Shown here in pieces: positions 27,254 through 35,719 of a stretch of DNA of 64,000 nt; position 1 is the stretch's first letter; each line of letters opens with the position of its first letter. This DNA comes from Streptomyces collinus. Its GTDB lineage: Bacteria; Actinomycetota; Actinomycetes; Streptomycetales; Streptomycetaceae. The stretch spans positions 2,418,001 through 2,482,000 of the forward strand of contig NZ_CP133771.1 of the NCBI RefSeq assembly GCF_031348265.1. The letters are read 5' to 3'. A program made the translations under genes and the position numbers. The notes beneath the pieces are model-generated. The model saw nothing but the letters and a program-made list of their open reading frames with translations. It ran no database searches and had not been told where the DNA came from.

Positions 27254-27955
27254 ATGGCGAGGAAGGAACCTGCAGCGGACGCTGCGAACCCCGGGCGACT
27301 GAAGCAGATCGCTCTGACCTACAAGATGACCCGCAAGGCCGACAAGAAGATCGGCCTTGTACTCGCGGCAGTCGGAATCGTCACCTTCGGTGTCTTCCTC
27401 GCGATCGGTTTCTTGATCGGTCACCCCATCTATCTCGGCATCCTGGGCCTCCTGCTCGCCTTCCTCGCGTCGGCGATCGTGTTCGGGCGCCGGGCCGAGC
27501 GGGCCGCCTTCGGGCAGATGGAGGGACAGCCCGGCGCCGCGGCGGCGGTGCTCGACAACATCGGCCGGGGCTGGACGACGACCCCCGCGGTGGCGATGAA
27601 CCGCAACCAGGACGTGGTGCACCGCGCGGTCGGCAAGGCCGGCATCGTGCTGGTCGCCGAGGGCAACCCGAACCGGGTGAAGACCCTGCTGGCCGCCGAG
27701 AAGCGCAAGATGAACCGCATCGTCGCGGACGTCCCCGTGCACGACCTGGTCGTGGGCACGGGCGAGGGCCAGATCGAGCTGAAGAAGCTGCGGACGACCA
27801 TGCTGAAGCTCCCGCGCGTACTGACCGGCCCGCAGGTCACGGCCACCAACGACCGGCTGCGCGCCCTCGGTGACCTGATGAGCAACATGCCGCTGCCCAA
27901 GGGGCCGATGCCGAAGGGCATGCGGCTGCCGAAGGGCGGGCCGAAGGCTCGCTGA
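27254..27955 (+). CDS. DUF4191 membrane protein
   Basis: A 233-residue protein: a basic N-terminus (LKQIALTYKMTRKADKK), two transmembrane helices (residues about 33-55 and 61-79), then a soluble part with NIGRGWTTTPAVAMNRNQDVVHRAVGKAG and VLVAEGNPNRVKTLLAAEKRK, and a Pro/Gly/Met/Lys tail. This is the DUF4191 family, found next to lipA across actinobacteria, including the mycobacterial gene after lipA. The constant linkage to lipoate genes hints at a related role, but none is known. I chose the ATG at 27254 because the upstream in-frame codons are not conserved. Confidence 0.9.
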   Translation: MARKEPAADAANPGRLKQIALTYKMTRKADKKIGLVLAAVGIVTFGVFLAIGFLIGHPIYLGILGLLLAFLASAIVFGRRAERAAFGQMEGQPGAAAAVLDNIGRGWTTTPAVAMNRNQDVVHRAVGKAGIVLVAEGNPNRVKTLLAAEKRKMNRIVADVPVHDLVVGTGEGQIELKKLRTTMLKLPRVLTGPQVTATNDRLRALGDLMSNMPLPKGPMPKGMRLPKGGPKAR

Positions 27956-27966
27956 CACTCCGCACA

Positions 27967-28017
27967 CGACATGAACGAGGGGCGCCCGGTGTGACCGGGC
28001 GCCCCTCGTTCATGTCG
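27967..28017. terminator. Perfect 23-bp bidirectional terminator hairpin
   Basis: Arms 27967-27989 and 27995-28017 are exact complements around a TGTGA loop. It sits in the 80-bp gap between the convergent DUF4191 and RDD genes and should serve both. Confidence 0.9.
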
Positions 28018-28035
28018 GTCGGTTCGTGCTTCGGG

Positions 28036-28503
28036 TCAGATGCGGACCTCGACCGTGCCGGCCAGCCGGTCGTGCAGTCCGCGGCCGTCGCGGTCCCAGA
28101 TCAGGGCGGGGATCGCGAGGAAGAGCAGGACCGTGCGCAGTGCGGCGCGCCACGGGCTGACCCGGCCGGTGTCCAGGGCGAGCACCCTCAGGCCGAGCAG
28201 GCGCTTGCCCGGAGTGAAGCCGACCGTACCGACCGTGAGGACCATCAGCGCGAACATGATGAGCGGCGCCCAGATCTGGGCCGCATCGTTGTAGCTCTGG
28301 GTGATAAGACCGTATGCGATCAGGAGGCACAGGCCCCAGTCGACCGCGAGGGCACCGAGCCGGCGGCCCGGGCGGGCGATCGAGCCGGGTCCCTCCTCGG
28401 GCAGACCGAGCTGCTCGCCCCGGTATCCGAAGTCGACACCGGCCTCTTCCGCGGCCGCGCGGGGCCCGGAAAGCCACGATCCGAGTGCTTGCCTGTTGTC
28501 CAC
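28036..28503 (-). CDS. RDD-family membrane protein (lipA-glnA linked type)
   Basis: A 155-residue protein with an acidic N-terminus, RPGRRLGALAVDWGLCLLIAYG, a second helix (LIMFALMVLTVGTVGF), the loop TPGKRLLGLRV, and a closing WDRDGRGLHDRLAGTVEVR. These are the RDD features. Unlike the RDD protein at 4944 it carries an extended soluble N-terminus. The start is GTG at 28503. It is divergent from glnA (210 bp between), so the GlnR box there could also affect it. The same neighbour lies beside glnA1 in mycobacteria. Confidence 0.88.
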   Translation of the reverse strand: MDNRQALGSWLSGPRAAAEEAGVDFGYRGEQLGLPEEGPGSIARPGRRLGALAVDWGLCLLIAYGLITQSYNDAAQIWAPLIMFALMVLTVGTVGFTPGKRLLGLRVLALDTGRVSPWRAALRTVLLFLAIPALIWDRDGRGLHDRLAGTVEVRI

Positions 28504-28578
28504 CCGTCCACGGTACTGCGCCCGTAAATGACCAGGGCACGGCGGGGTGTGTCCGGGCTACGGTGGAGGGTGAGCCGG

Positions 28579-28616
28579 TTAACTTGTGCGAAACAAATGA
28601 GTCACGCCCGAGAAAC
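28579..28616 (+). promoter_or_regulatory. GlnR-type operator upstream of glnA
   Basis: Four half sites in exact 6-base spacing: TTAAC (28579), GAAAC (28590), GTCAC (28601) and GAAAC (28612). This matches the published Streptomyces GlnR pattern gTnAC-n6-GaAAC repeated twice. It lies 98-135 bases before the glnA start. Confidence 0.92.
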
Positions 28617-28713
28617 CACCCGTCCCTAGGGTCGAGGTCAGCGTGTGCCACCCGCACTGGCCGCACGAACGAACTACCACCCCGGCGGGACGGTCGGGAG
28701 TAGGAGGAGCTGG

Positions 28714-30123
28714 ATGTTCCAGAACGCCGACGAGGCCAAGAAGTACATCGCGGACGAGGACGTCAAGTTCATCGACGTCCGCTTCTGCGACCTGCCGGGC
28801 GTGATGCAGCACTTCACGATCCCTGCCGAGGCCTTCGACCCGGCCGAGGAGCTCGCCTTCGACGGCTCCTCGATCCGCGGCTTCCAGGCCATCCACGAGT
28901 CCGACATGGCGCTCCGCGCGGACCTGTCGACCGCCCGGGTCGACCCGTTCCGCCGCGACAAGACGGTCAACATCAACTTCTTCATCCACGACCCGATCAC
29001 GGGCGAGCAGTACTCCCGTGACCCGCGCAACGTGGCGAAGAAGGCCGAGGCCTACCTCGCGTCGACCGGTATCGCGGACACCGCGTACTTCGGCCCCGAG
29101 GCCGAGTTCTACGTCTTCGACTCGGTCCGTTTCTCCACCTCGGCGAACGAGAGTTTCTACCACATCGACTCCGAGGCCGGCGCCTGGAACACCGGTGCGG
29201 TCGAGAACAACCGTGGTTACAAGGTCCGCTACAAGGGCGGCTACTTCCCGACCCCGCCGGTCGACCACTTCGCCGACCTGCGTGCCGAGATCTCCCTCCA
29301 GTTGGCCGCCTCCGGCCTCCAGGTCGAGCGCCAGCACCACGAGGTGGGCACCGCCGGCCAGGCGGAGATCAACTACAAGTTCAACACGCTGCTCGCCGCG
29401 GCCGACGACCTCCAGCTCTTCAAGTACATCGTGAAGAACGTGGCCTGGCAGAACGGCAAGACCGCGACCTTCATGCCGAAGCCGATCTTCGGTGACAACG
29501 GCTCGGGCATGCACGTGCACCAGTCGCTGTGGACCGGCGGCCAGCCGCTCTTCTACGACGAGGCCGGCTACGCGGGCCTGTCCGACACCGCCCGCTACTA
29601 CATCGGCGGCATCCTCAAGCACGCCCCGTCGCTGCTGGCCTTCACCAACCCGACGGTGAACTCCTACCACCGTCTGGTCCCGGGCTTCGAGGCGCCGATC
29701 AACCTGGTGTACTCGCAGCGCAACCGCTCCGCGGCCATGCGTATCCCGATCACGGGCTCCAACCCGAAGGCCAAGCGCGTCGAGTTCCGCGCGCCCGACT
29801 CCTCCGGCAACCCGTACCTCGCCTTCTCGGCCCTCCTCCTCGCAGGCCTCGACGGCATCAAGAACAAGATCGAGCCGGCCGAGCCGATCGACAAGGACCT
29901 CTACGAGCTGGCTCCCGAGGAGCACGCGAGCGTCGCGCAGGTGCCGACCTCCCTCCCGGCCGTCCTCGACCGTCTGGAGGCCGACCACGAGTTCCTGCTC
30001 CAGGGCGACGTGTTCACCCCGGACCTGATCGAGACGTGGATCGACTACAAGCGCGCGAACGAGATCGCGCCGCTGCAGCTGCGTCCGCACCCGCACGAGT
30101 TCGAGCTGTACTTCGACGTGTGA
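28714..30123 (+). CDS. glnA: Glutamine synthetase type I
   Basis: A 469-residue GSI that makes glutamine from glutamate, ammonia and ATP. Visible are the N-terminal [16 protein letters not shown], the metal/substrate region of [28 protein letters not shown], the flexible loop before RSAAMRIP, and Tyr397 in [10 protein letters not shown], the adenylylation site, so GlnE-type control is expected. The ATG at 28714 has AGGAGG about 8 bases upstream; an earlier in-frame start would add non-family residues. A GlnR operator lies upstream and a 19-bp terminator downstream. Confidence 0.98.
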   Translation: MFQNADEAKKYIADEDVKFIDVRFCDLPGVMQHFTIPAEAFDPAEELAFDGSSIRGFQAIHESDMALRADLSTARVDPFRRDKTVNINFFIHDPITGEQYSRDPRNVAKKAEAYLASTGIADTAYFGPEAEFYVFDSVRFSTSANESFYHIDSEAGAWNTGAVENNRGYKVRYKGGYFPTPPVDHFADLRAEISLQLAASGLQVERQHHEVGTAGQAEINYKFNTLLAAADDLQLFKYIVKNVAWQNGKTATFMPKPIFGDNGSGMHVHQSLWTGGQPLFYDEAGYAGLSDTARYYIGGILKHAPSLLAFTNPTVNSYHRLVPGFEAPINLVYSQRNRSAAMRIPITGSNPKAKRVEFRAPDSSGNPYLAFSALLLAGLDGIKNKIEPAEPIDKDLYELAPEEHASVAQVPTSLPAVLDRLEADHEFLLQGDVFTPDLIETWIDYKRANEIAPLQLRPHPHEFELYFDV

Positions 30124-30145
30124 TCGACGCCTGACCGAGGCATCG

Positions 30146-30189
30146 CGCCCGCGCCCCCGCCGTCCTTTCCGACGGCGGGGGCGCGGGCG
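30146..30189 (+). terminator. glnA terminator
   Basis: A perfect 19-bp stem (30146-30164 with 30171-30189) and CTTTCC loop, followed by the T-rich TTTGTTCTATTC. It is one of the few in the window with a clear T-tract. Confidence 0.92.
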
Positions 30190-30234
30190 TTTGTTCTATT
30201 CTTGGGTCAAGGACCACACGGGGGTGGAGCGGGA

Positions 30235-30501
30235 ATGCCCGAGCACGAACAGGACGACCAGCAGCGCGAGTTCGACCTCAGATGGGCGGACGGAGCCGAG
30301 CACAAGGAGCCCTCGGCCCGGGCCCGTATGCTCGCCGCCCGCTGGAAGCACAACCCGCCCGGACCCGTGCCGTTCCGGGCCGACCCGGAGCACGTCGGCT
30401 CCCGCCGCCGCTCCTCGTGGATCTCGACCGTGGTGGTGCTGGGCAGCGTGGCGGCGGTGATCGTGCTGCTGGGGTACATCAACTTCAGGGCGCCGTACTA
30501 G
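30235..30501 (+). CDS. Small single-pass membrane protein
   Basis: An 88-residue protein: a highly charged N-terminal half (MPEHEQDDQQREFDLRW), a Pro-rich segment with FRADPEHVGSRRRSSW, then one transmembrane helix (STVVVLGSVAAVIVLLGYI) and a short tail. The orientation is probably N-terminus inside. I chose ATG 30235 with GGAG about 6 bases before it. It follows the glnA terminator directly. The family is unnamed as far as I know. Confidence 0.78.
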   Translation: MPEHEQDDQQREFDLRWADGAEHKEPSARARMLAARWKHNPPGPVPFRADPEHVGSRRRSSWISTVVVLGSVAAVIVLLGYINFRAPY

Positions 30502-30582
30502 GCAGTCGGCGGCAAATCCGCGCGCCGGTCACCGTCCCTGCGCCGTACGATCCCCGAAACAGCAGGTCGAACGGGGGCGGGC

Positions 30583-31905
30583 GTGAACGAGGACATCCGG
30601 GGCGGGGAGGCGGCCGCGGCGCGGCTGGCCCGGGGGACGCAGCTCGGCGAGGTTCTCGACGTCGACGATCCGGCTGCCTGGACCGGACTGGACGCGGGCG
30701 TGCGGGCCTGGGGCGGGTACGGGATCGAGGATCTGCCGGACAAGGCATGGGTCGAGGCCCTGGACGGGGAAACCGGGCCGCCGGGCCGGTCCGGGGCCGG
30801 GCGCTGGGTGTTCCGGTCGTCCCGACGGCGTCCGGAGCCCGCTCATGGGCCCTCGACCGACCCCCGGCTCGCCGTGGCGCTGTGCCACCCGGACGGCCAC
30901 ACCCGTGAAGCGGCCCTGGCCCGGGTCGCGGCCCGCCCCGCCCTGCTGCCCCTGGTCGTCGTCCGCGCCGCGGACTGGGCGGCACCTGTACGTGACAAGG
31001 CCCGGGAGCTGCTGCGGGCGGGCCTCGACATGCGCACCGGCGTCGCGCTCGCCCCCCTGATCCTGCGCATCGGCCGGCGCGAGCGGGGATCCTACGGCGT
31101 GGAACTGCTCGGCGCGATGCTCCGCCGGGCACCGCACGGAGCGCCGGCCACCCTGTTCGTCCACCCCGACCGCACCGTACGGCGGTTCGCGTACCGGCTG
31201 GCCGCCGAGGAGTCGCTGCTCTCCCCCGACCGGTTCGCCCGTACCGCCGCCTGGGACGACGACGTCGTCGTGCAAACCCTGTGCGCCGAGGCGGCGCTGG
31301 CCGCCGTGCGCGAGGAGGGTGGCCTCGACGAGGTACTCGAACCATTGCTCGCCGCCCGCAACACGCGCGCCCGGTCCGCCGGCGTCACTGCCCTGCGGCG
31401 GGCCGGGCGTCCCGAGCGGGCCCTGGAGTTCCTGGCCGACCGGTCGGCCCTGGTGCGGGCCTGTGCGCGGTACGTCGTGCGGCAGCACGGGAGCGACCCC
31501 CTGTCCTGGTACCGGCGGCGATGTGCCCAGGCCGATGATCCGGCGCTGCCGCCCGGCGCGGCCATCGGCCTGGCGGAGTGCGGGGAGCGCGGGGACGCCG
31601 CATTGCTGCGGCCGCTGCTCACCCACCGCGTGCCGGCGGTGCGGGCCCGGGCGGTGGCAGGCCTGCGGGCGTTGGACGTGACGGCCGTGGAGGAGCTGCG
31701 GTCCTTGATCGACGACCCCGCGCCCGGCGTCGTGCGCGAGGCCACGGCTGCCCTGTTGCCGTCCGCGGCGCTGTTGCCGGAGGCCTGGCTTATGGAGCGC
31801 CTCGAGGCGGAGCGGCCTCGGCATGTCCGGATCGCCGCGCGCCGGTTGGCCGAGGCGCGGGGCCTGATCGTACGGCTGTCCGACGGTCCGGGGCCCGGCT
31901 GCTAG
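30583..31905 (+). CDS. HEAT/PBS-lyase-like repeat protein
   Basis: A 440-residue soluble protein. After an N-terminal segment with VRAWGGYGIEDLPDKAWVE, residues from about 95 onward are helical repeats: [66 protein letters not shown], and PGVVREATAALLPSA. These resemble PBS-lyase HEAT repeats and suggest a protein-binding scaffold. No catalytic motif is visible. The start is GTG 30583. It ends 12 bases before the frameshifted cupin gene, so both may be one transcript. Confidence 0.82.
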   Translation: MNEDIRGGEAAAARLARGTQLGEVLDVDDPAAWTGLDAGVRAWGGYGIEDLPDKAWVEALDGETGPPGRSGAGRWVFRSSRRRPEPAHGPSTDPRLAVALCHPDGHTREAALARVAARPALLPLVVVRAADWAAPVRDKARELLRAGLDMRTGVALAPLILRIGRRERGSYGVELLGAMLRRAPHGAPATLFVHPDRTVRRFAYRLAAEESLLSPDRFARTAAWDDDVVVQTLCAEAALAAVREEGGLDEVLEPLLAARNTRARSAGVTALRRAGRPERALEFLADRSALVRACARYVVRQHGSDPLSWYRRRCAQADDPALPPGAAIGLAECGERGDAALLRPLLTHRVPAVRARAVAGLRALDVTAVEELRSLIDDPAPGVVREATAALLPSAALLPEAWLMERLEAERPRHVRIAARRLAEARGLIVRLSDGPGPGC

Positions 31906-31916
31906 CGTCCGGCCCC

Positions 31917-32289
31917 GTGAGCGACAGCGTGTATGTGGGCAACGCGGGCCGGGACGCGGCACTGGACCGGGGGTGGATCCTCGGGCATTTCAAGGACGCC
32001 GGGGATCCGCGGCACAGTGAGGCCGTGGAGATCAAGTGGGGGGGTGCATCCCCCGGGGGACGAGCGGGCCGAGTGGGTGCGGGGTGAGGAGCGGACCTCG
32101 CTCCTGGTCCTGGTCAGCGGGCGTTTCCGGGTCGAACTGCCCGGGCGGAGCGTGCTGCTGGAGCGGCAGGGGGACTACGTGGTGTGGGGGCGTGGCGTCG
32201 ATCACTCCTGGCGTGCCGAGGAGGAGTCGGTCGTGCTGACCGTGCGGTGGCCGTCCGTGCCCGGCTACGCGGTGACCGCCGGCGGCTGA
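31917..32289 (+). pseudogene. Cupin-domain gene interrupted by a +1 shift in a G7 run
   Basis: The first frame from GTG 31917 reads VSDSVYVGNAGRDAALDRGW, continues through HFKDAGDPRHSEAVEIKWG, then runs off into GASPGGRAG and stops at 32085-32087. The continuing frame, one base shifted, gives VHPPGDERAEWVRGEERTSL, LVLVSGRFRVELPGRSVLL and WGRGVDHSWRAEE to a TGA at 32287-32289. The switch lies in seven G at 32038-32044; six G would restore one reading frame of about 123 residues. The joined product is a small cupin-like protein, often mislabelled signal peptidase I. Sequencing error, slippage or true inactivation are all possible. Confidence 0.8.
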
Positions 32290-32386
32290 CGGCTTTGCCG
32301 GTCCTGGGGGCGATCACGACCCCTTCATGGGAAGGCCCGGGTGCACACTGGCGGTGGGACGAGTGCGTGACTGCGGGGTGAGGCAG

Positions 32387-33304
32387 ATGCACAGCCGCTT
32401 CCGTAGCGACCGGCGGTTGACCACCCGTATGGGGATCACGCTGTTCCTGCTCGGATTGCTGTACGTGGGGTTCGTCGCCGCGTTGATCGTGCTGCTGAGA
32501 TCGTGGGTGCTGGTCGTGGTGGTCGCGGCGGCGCTGCTCGGTGCTCAGTACTGGTTCTCCGACCGGATCGCCCTGTACGCCATGCGCGGGCGGGTCGTGC
32601 AGCGGGAGGAGTATCCCGAGCTGTACGCGGTGATCGACCGGCTGTGCGCCCTGGCCGACATGCCGGCGCCGGTGGTCGCGGTGTCGGGGATGGACATGCC
32701 GAACGCGTTCGCGACGGGGCGGAATCCGGATCACGCGGTGGTGTGTGTGACGACCGGTCTGCTGCGGCGGCTGGAGCCGGCCGAACTGGAGGGCGTGCTC
32801 GCGCACGAGCTGTCGCACGTGGCGCACAAGGACGTGGCCGTGATCACCGTCGCGTCGTTCCTCGGGGTGATCGCGGGGCTGATCGTGCGGTTCGCCTTCT
32901 ACTCGCAGCTGTTCGGCGGGGGCCGCAGGGACCAGAACACCGCTGCCGTCTTCGCCGCCGTGATGGGCGTGTCCGCGGCCGTCTACGCGATCAGCTTCCT
33001 GCTGATCCGGGCCCTGTCCCGGTACCGGGAACTGGCCGCGGACCGGGCGGCCGCGCAGCTCACCGGCCGGCCCTCGGCGCTGGCCTCCGCGCTCACCAAG
33101 GTCTCCGGCGACATCGCCCGCATCCCCGCCAAGGACCTGCGCACGGCCCAGGCCTTCAACGCCTTCTACTTCACGCCGGCGCTGGGCCGCGAGCCCGGGA
33201 TCGCGCGGCTCTTCTCGACCCACCCGAGCCTGGAGCAGCGGCTCGACCAGCTGGGCCGGATCTCCGCCGAGCTGGGCGAGGCGGCGGCCCCCGGAGGGAT
33301 GTGA
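32387..33304 (+). CDS. htpX: HtpX-like M48 membrane zinc metalloprotease
   Basis: A 305-residue protease. Two N-terminal helices (residues 15-38 and 40-58) are followed by the catalytic site HELSH (His140, Glu141, His144) and the third ligand region RYRELAADRAAAQL (Glu215), with two more helices between. HtpX enzymes degrade damaged membrane proteins. I chose the ATG at 32387 with GAGG upstream; earlier codons add an unrelated tail. The next gene, 7 bases on, encodes PspAB, a PspA-associated factor, so this is an envelope-stress pair. Confidence 0.93.
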   Translation: MHSRFRSDRRLTTRMGITLFLLGLLYVGFVAALIVLLRSWVLVVVVAAALLGAQYWFSDRIALYAMRGRVVQREEYPELYAVIDRLCALADMPAPVVAVSGMDMPNAFATGRNPDHAVVCVTTGLLRRLEPAELEGVLAHELSHVAHKDVAVITVASFLGVIAGLIVRFAFYSQLFGGGRRDQNTAAVFAAVMGVSAAVYAISFLLIRALSRYRELAADRAAAQLTGRPSALASALTKVSGDIARIPAKDLRTAQAFNAFYFTPALGREPGIARLFSTHPSLEQRLDQLGRISAELGEAAAPGGM

Positions 33305-33311
33305 CCGACGC

Positions 33312-33896
33312 ATGGGACTGCTGGACATCCTGCTCGGCCGGACGAAACCGGTCGGGGCGGATCTCGACCGGCTTTTCGCGCTGCCCTCGGCGGCCGTGAC
33401 GCTGGAGGCCGCCGCCGGCTTCACGCCGACCGGGCAGGGCGCGGTGTGCTTCGCCACCGTCGAGGGCGCGGCCTTCGAGCAGTCCCACCGCGAGGTGCAG
33501 GCCCTGCTGGACGCCGACAGCGACCGCGACGGCCCGCCGGTGGAGCTGCGGCAGGACGACTACGGCTACTCGTGGCTGGTCTCGCGCCGCTCCCCCGACC
33601 AGCTCTCCGTGCTCGTGAACGACCTGCACGCCGTGAACAGCCAGATGGAGGTCAACGGGTTCGGTCCCCAACTGCTGTGCTCCCTGGCCGGGTTCGAGGA
33701 CCGCTCCGGCCGGCGGCTCGCGCTGGTCTACCTCTACAAACGCGGCACGTTCTACCCCTTCGCGCCCCTGCCGGACGGCACGGAGCGGCGCGACAACCCG
33801 CTCGAACTCCAGGTGCGGGCCGCCCTCTCCGACGATCTGCGCCTGGAGCCGGACCTGGGCCGCTGGTTCCCGGTGTGGGGGGCGCCAGGGCTGTGA
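33312..33896 (+). CDS. pspAB: PspA-associated protein PspAB
   Basis: A 194-residue protein beginning MGLLDILLGRTKPVGADLDRL, then TPTGQGAVCFATVEGAAFEQ, DDYGYSWLVSRR and NGFGPQLLCSLAGF, and ending in RWFPVWGAPGL. This matches the PspAB family, normally encoded right after htpX in actinobacteria. It is predicted soluble, and its role in the phage-shock or membrane-stress response is inferred from that linkage. ATG 33312 lies 7 bases after the htpX stop. Confidence 0.85.
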   Translation: MGLLDILLGRTKPVGADLDRLFALPSAAVTLEAAAGFTPTGQGAVCFATVEGAAFEQSHREVQALLDADSDRDGPPVELRQDDYGYSWLVSRRSPDQLSVLVNDLHAVNSQMEVNGFGPQLLCSLAGFEDRSGRRLALVYLYKRGTFYPFAPLPDGTERRDNPLELQVRAALSDDLRLEPDLGRWFPVWGAPGL

Positions 33897-33937
33897 ACGC
33901 CCCCTCGTGGGCCGGGGCCGCGTGAGTGAATGGCCGT

Positions 33938-35560
33938 ATGAGTGAGCTGATCCCTTTCCATCACGTCGTCGGCGGCGAACGGCTCAGCGGGCTGGCCGAC
34001 GGCGGTGGCCGGCCGGCCCGGGCCACGGTCGTCCTGCTGCACGGCGCGGGCACCGGAAGCAAGGAGCGGCTGCTGCCGTTGCATGCGGAGTTCGCCGCGC
34101 ACGGCTGTCACGCCCTCGCCTTCGACTTCTCGGGGCACGGGGAGAGCACCGGCCTGCTGCGGGAGCTGAGCCTGCGCCGCCGCTTCGAACAGGCCGTGTC
34201 CGTCATCGACGCACGCGTGCGCGAGGACGCGCCACTGGTCCTGGTCGGGTTCAGCATGAGCGGCCAGACGGTGGCGGATCTCGTGCGGCACTACGGGGAC
34301 CGGGTGGCGGCCCTGGGGCTGTGCGCGCCGGCGGTGTACGGGGCCGAGGCGTGGGACGTGCCGTTCGGCGCCGGTGACGGGCGGTTCAGCGAGATCATCC
34401 GCAGGCCCGGGAGCTGGCATGAGGCCCCGGCGCTCGACGTCCTGCGGGCGTTCGAGGGACGGGCGGTCCTCGTGGTGCCGGGGACGGACGAGGTGATCCC
34501 GCCCGCCGTGACGGAGGCGTTCTCCGAAGCGCTGGCCCGGCGCGCCCAGTTCACCCACTGGGAACTCCCGAATGCCGAGCACCGGTTGGGGCTGTGGTTC
34601 CGCGACCACCCCGAGGACCGGCGGGAGTTCGTCACCGCCGTGCTGACCGGGCTCGGCGAGCAGGGCTGGACGGCGACCCGCGCATGGGTGACCAAGCAGC
34701 TGCCGAAGGGCCGTACGGTCGACAAATCGGCTTTTCTGACCGGCGGCTGGAGCGCCCAGATGCGGCGGCTCACCCTCGACGACGGCACCGACCTGGCGCT
34801 GCGGACCTTCGTGAAGCCCTTCTTCCGGCGGCACGCGCCCGGGCTGCTGGCCCGCGAGGCGGAGATCCTCACGCTGCTGGCGGAGCAGGAGGGCGTGCCG
34901 GCCGCCGAGTTGACCGGTGTCGACGCGACCGGCGAACACTGCGACCATCCGTCCCTGTTGATGTCGGTGCTGCCGGGGCGGGTCCGGGTCGACGAGGAGG
35001 AAGTCGGCCCGCGGGTGGACCTGCTGGCGGGTCAGCTGGCCCGGATCCACCGGATCGTCCCCCGGGAGCGCCCGCGTGCCTACCAGGCGTGGACGTCGCC
35101 GGCGGCGGTCCCGGCCGGGTGGGAGCGGGCCGTGGACGTCATCCGCCGCGATCCCCCGCCGTACGAGGGCTGCTTTCTGCACCGGGACTTCCACCCCGGG
35201 AACGTCCTGTTCACGGGTTCGGGGGCCGGTCTGCGGATCAGCGGTGTCGTCGACTGGGTGGAGACCTCGTGGGGGCCCGCCGACCTGGATGTCGCCCACT
35301 GCTCGACGGCACTGGCGCTGCTGTTCGGCCCCGAGTACGGCCTCGGTTTCCGGGAGCGCTACGAGGCCCTGGGCGGGCGGCGCCTGGCCGACGGAGCCGA
35401 GCATCTGTACTGGCGGCTGCTCGACGCCCTGGCCTACGTCCCCGACGCGGCGAAGCTGGCGGGGCCATGGCGGGAGCTGGGCCGGACCGATCTGACGCCG
35501 CAGGTGCTGGGCGAGCGGCTGAGGGCTTATGTGGAGGGGCTGATGGAGCGGTACGCCTGA
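33938..35560 (+). CDS. Alpha/beta-hydrolase fused to an APH-type phosphotransferase
   Basis: A single 540-residue frame with two domains. Residues 1-240 are an alpha/beta-hydrolase: LLHGAGTGSK oxyanion loop, FDFSGHGEST, nucleophile Ser106 in GFSMSG, Asp184 in PGTDEVIPP and His215 in NAEHRLG. Residues 265-540 are an aminoglycoside-phosphotransferase-like kinase: Lys293 in LRTFVKPF, the catalytic loop HRDFHPGN (Asp417, Asn422) and the metal Asp439 in GVVDWVE, followed by GPADLDVAH. No stop or restart lies between, and a linker of about 25 residues joins them. Substrates are unknown. ATG 33938 is preferred to GTG 33926. Its neighbours are stress genes on the left and a TetR/AKR pair on the right. 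Confidence 0.88.
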   Translation: MSELIPFHHVVGGERLSGLADGGGRPARATVVLLHGAGTGSKERLLPLHAEFAAHGCHALAFDFSGHGESTGLLRELSLRRRFEQAVSVIDARVREDAPLVLVGFSMSGQTVADLVRHYGDRVAALGLCAPAVYGAEAWDVPFGAGDGRFSEIIRRPGSWHEAPALDVLRAFEGRAVLVVPGTDEVIPPAVTEAFSEALARRAQFTHWELPNAEHRLGLWFRDHPEDRREFVTAVLTGLGEQGWTATRAWVTKQLPKGRTVDKSAFLTGGWSAQMRRLTLDDGTDLALRTFVKPFFRRHAPGLLAREAEILTLLAEQEGVPAAELTGVDATGEHCDHPSLLMSVLPGRVRVDEEEVGPRVDLLAGQLARIHRIVPRERPRAYQAWTSPAAVPAGWERAVDVIRRDPPPYEGCFLHRDFHPGNVLFTGSGAGLRISGVVDWVETSWGPADLDVAHCSTALALLFGPEYGLGFRERYEALGGRRLADGAEHLYWRLLDALAYVPDAAKLAGPWRELGRTDLTPQVLGERLRAYVEGLMERYA

Positions 35561-35600
35561 GGCGGCGGGCCGGTCGGGGCCGGCTGGGAGCCTCCCGAAC

Positions 35601-35656
35601 CCTTCCCATGCCCCACCCTTCCCATGCCCCACCCTTCCCGTACCCCGTATGCCCCC
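35601..35656. repeat. C-rich tandem repeat
   Basis: Two exact 16-base units, CCTTCCCATGCCCCAC at 35601-35616 and 35617-35632, then a degenerate third unit and CCCCTG repeats. It lies between the hydrolase-kinase stop and the TetR stop. No hairpin is evident, and it may be a slippage-prone spacer. Confidence 0.7.
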
Positions 35657-35719
35657 TGCCCCCTGCCCCCGCGTCTTGCCGCGCCTCCCCGCCCCTCACG
35701 CGCGCTGGGGCCTTCCCTC

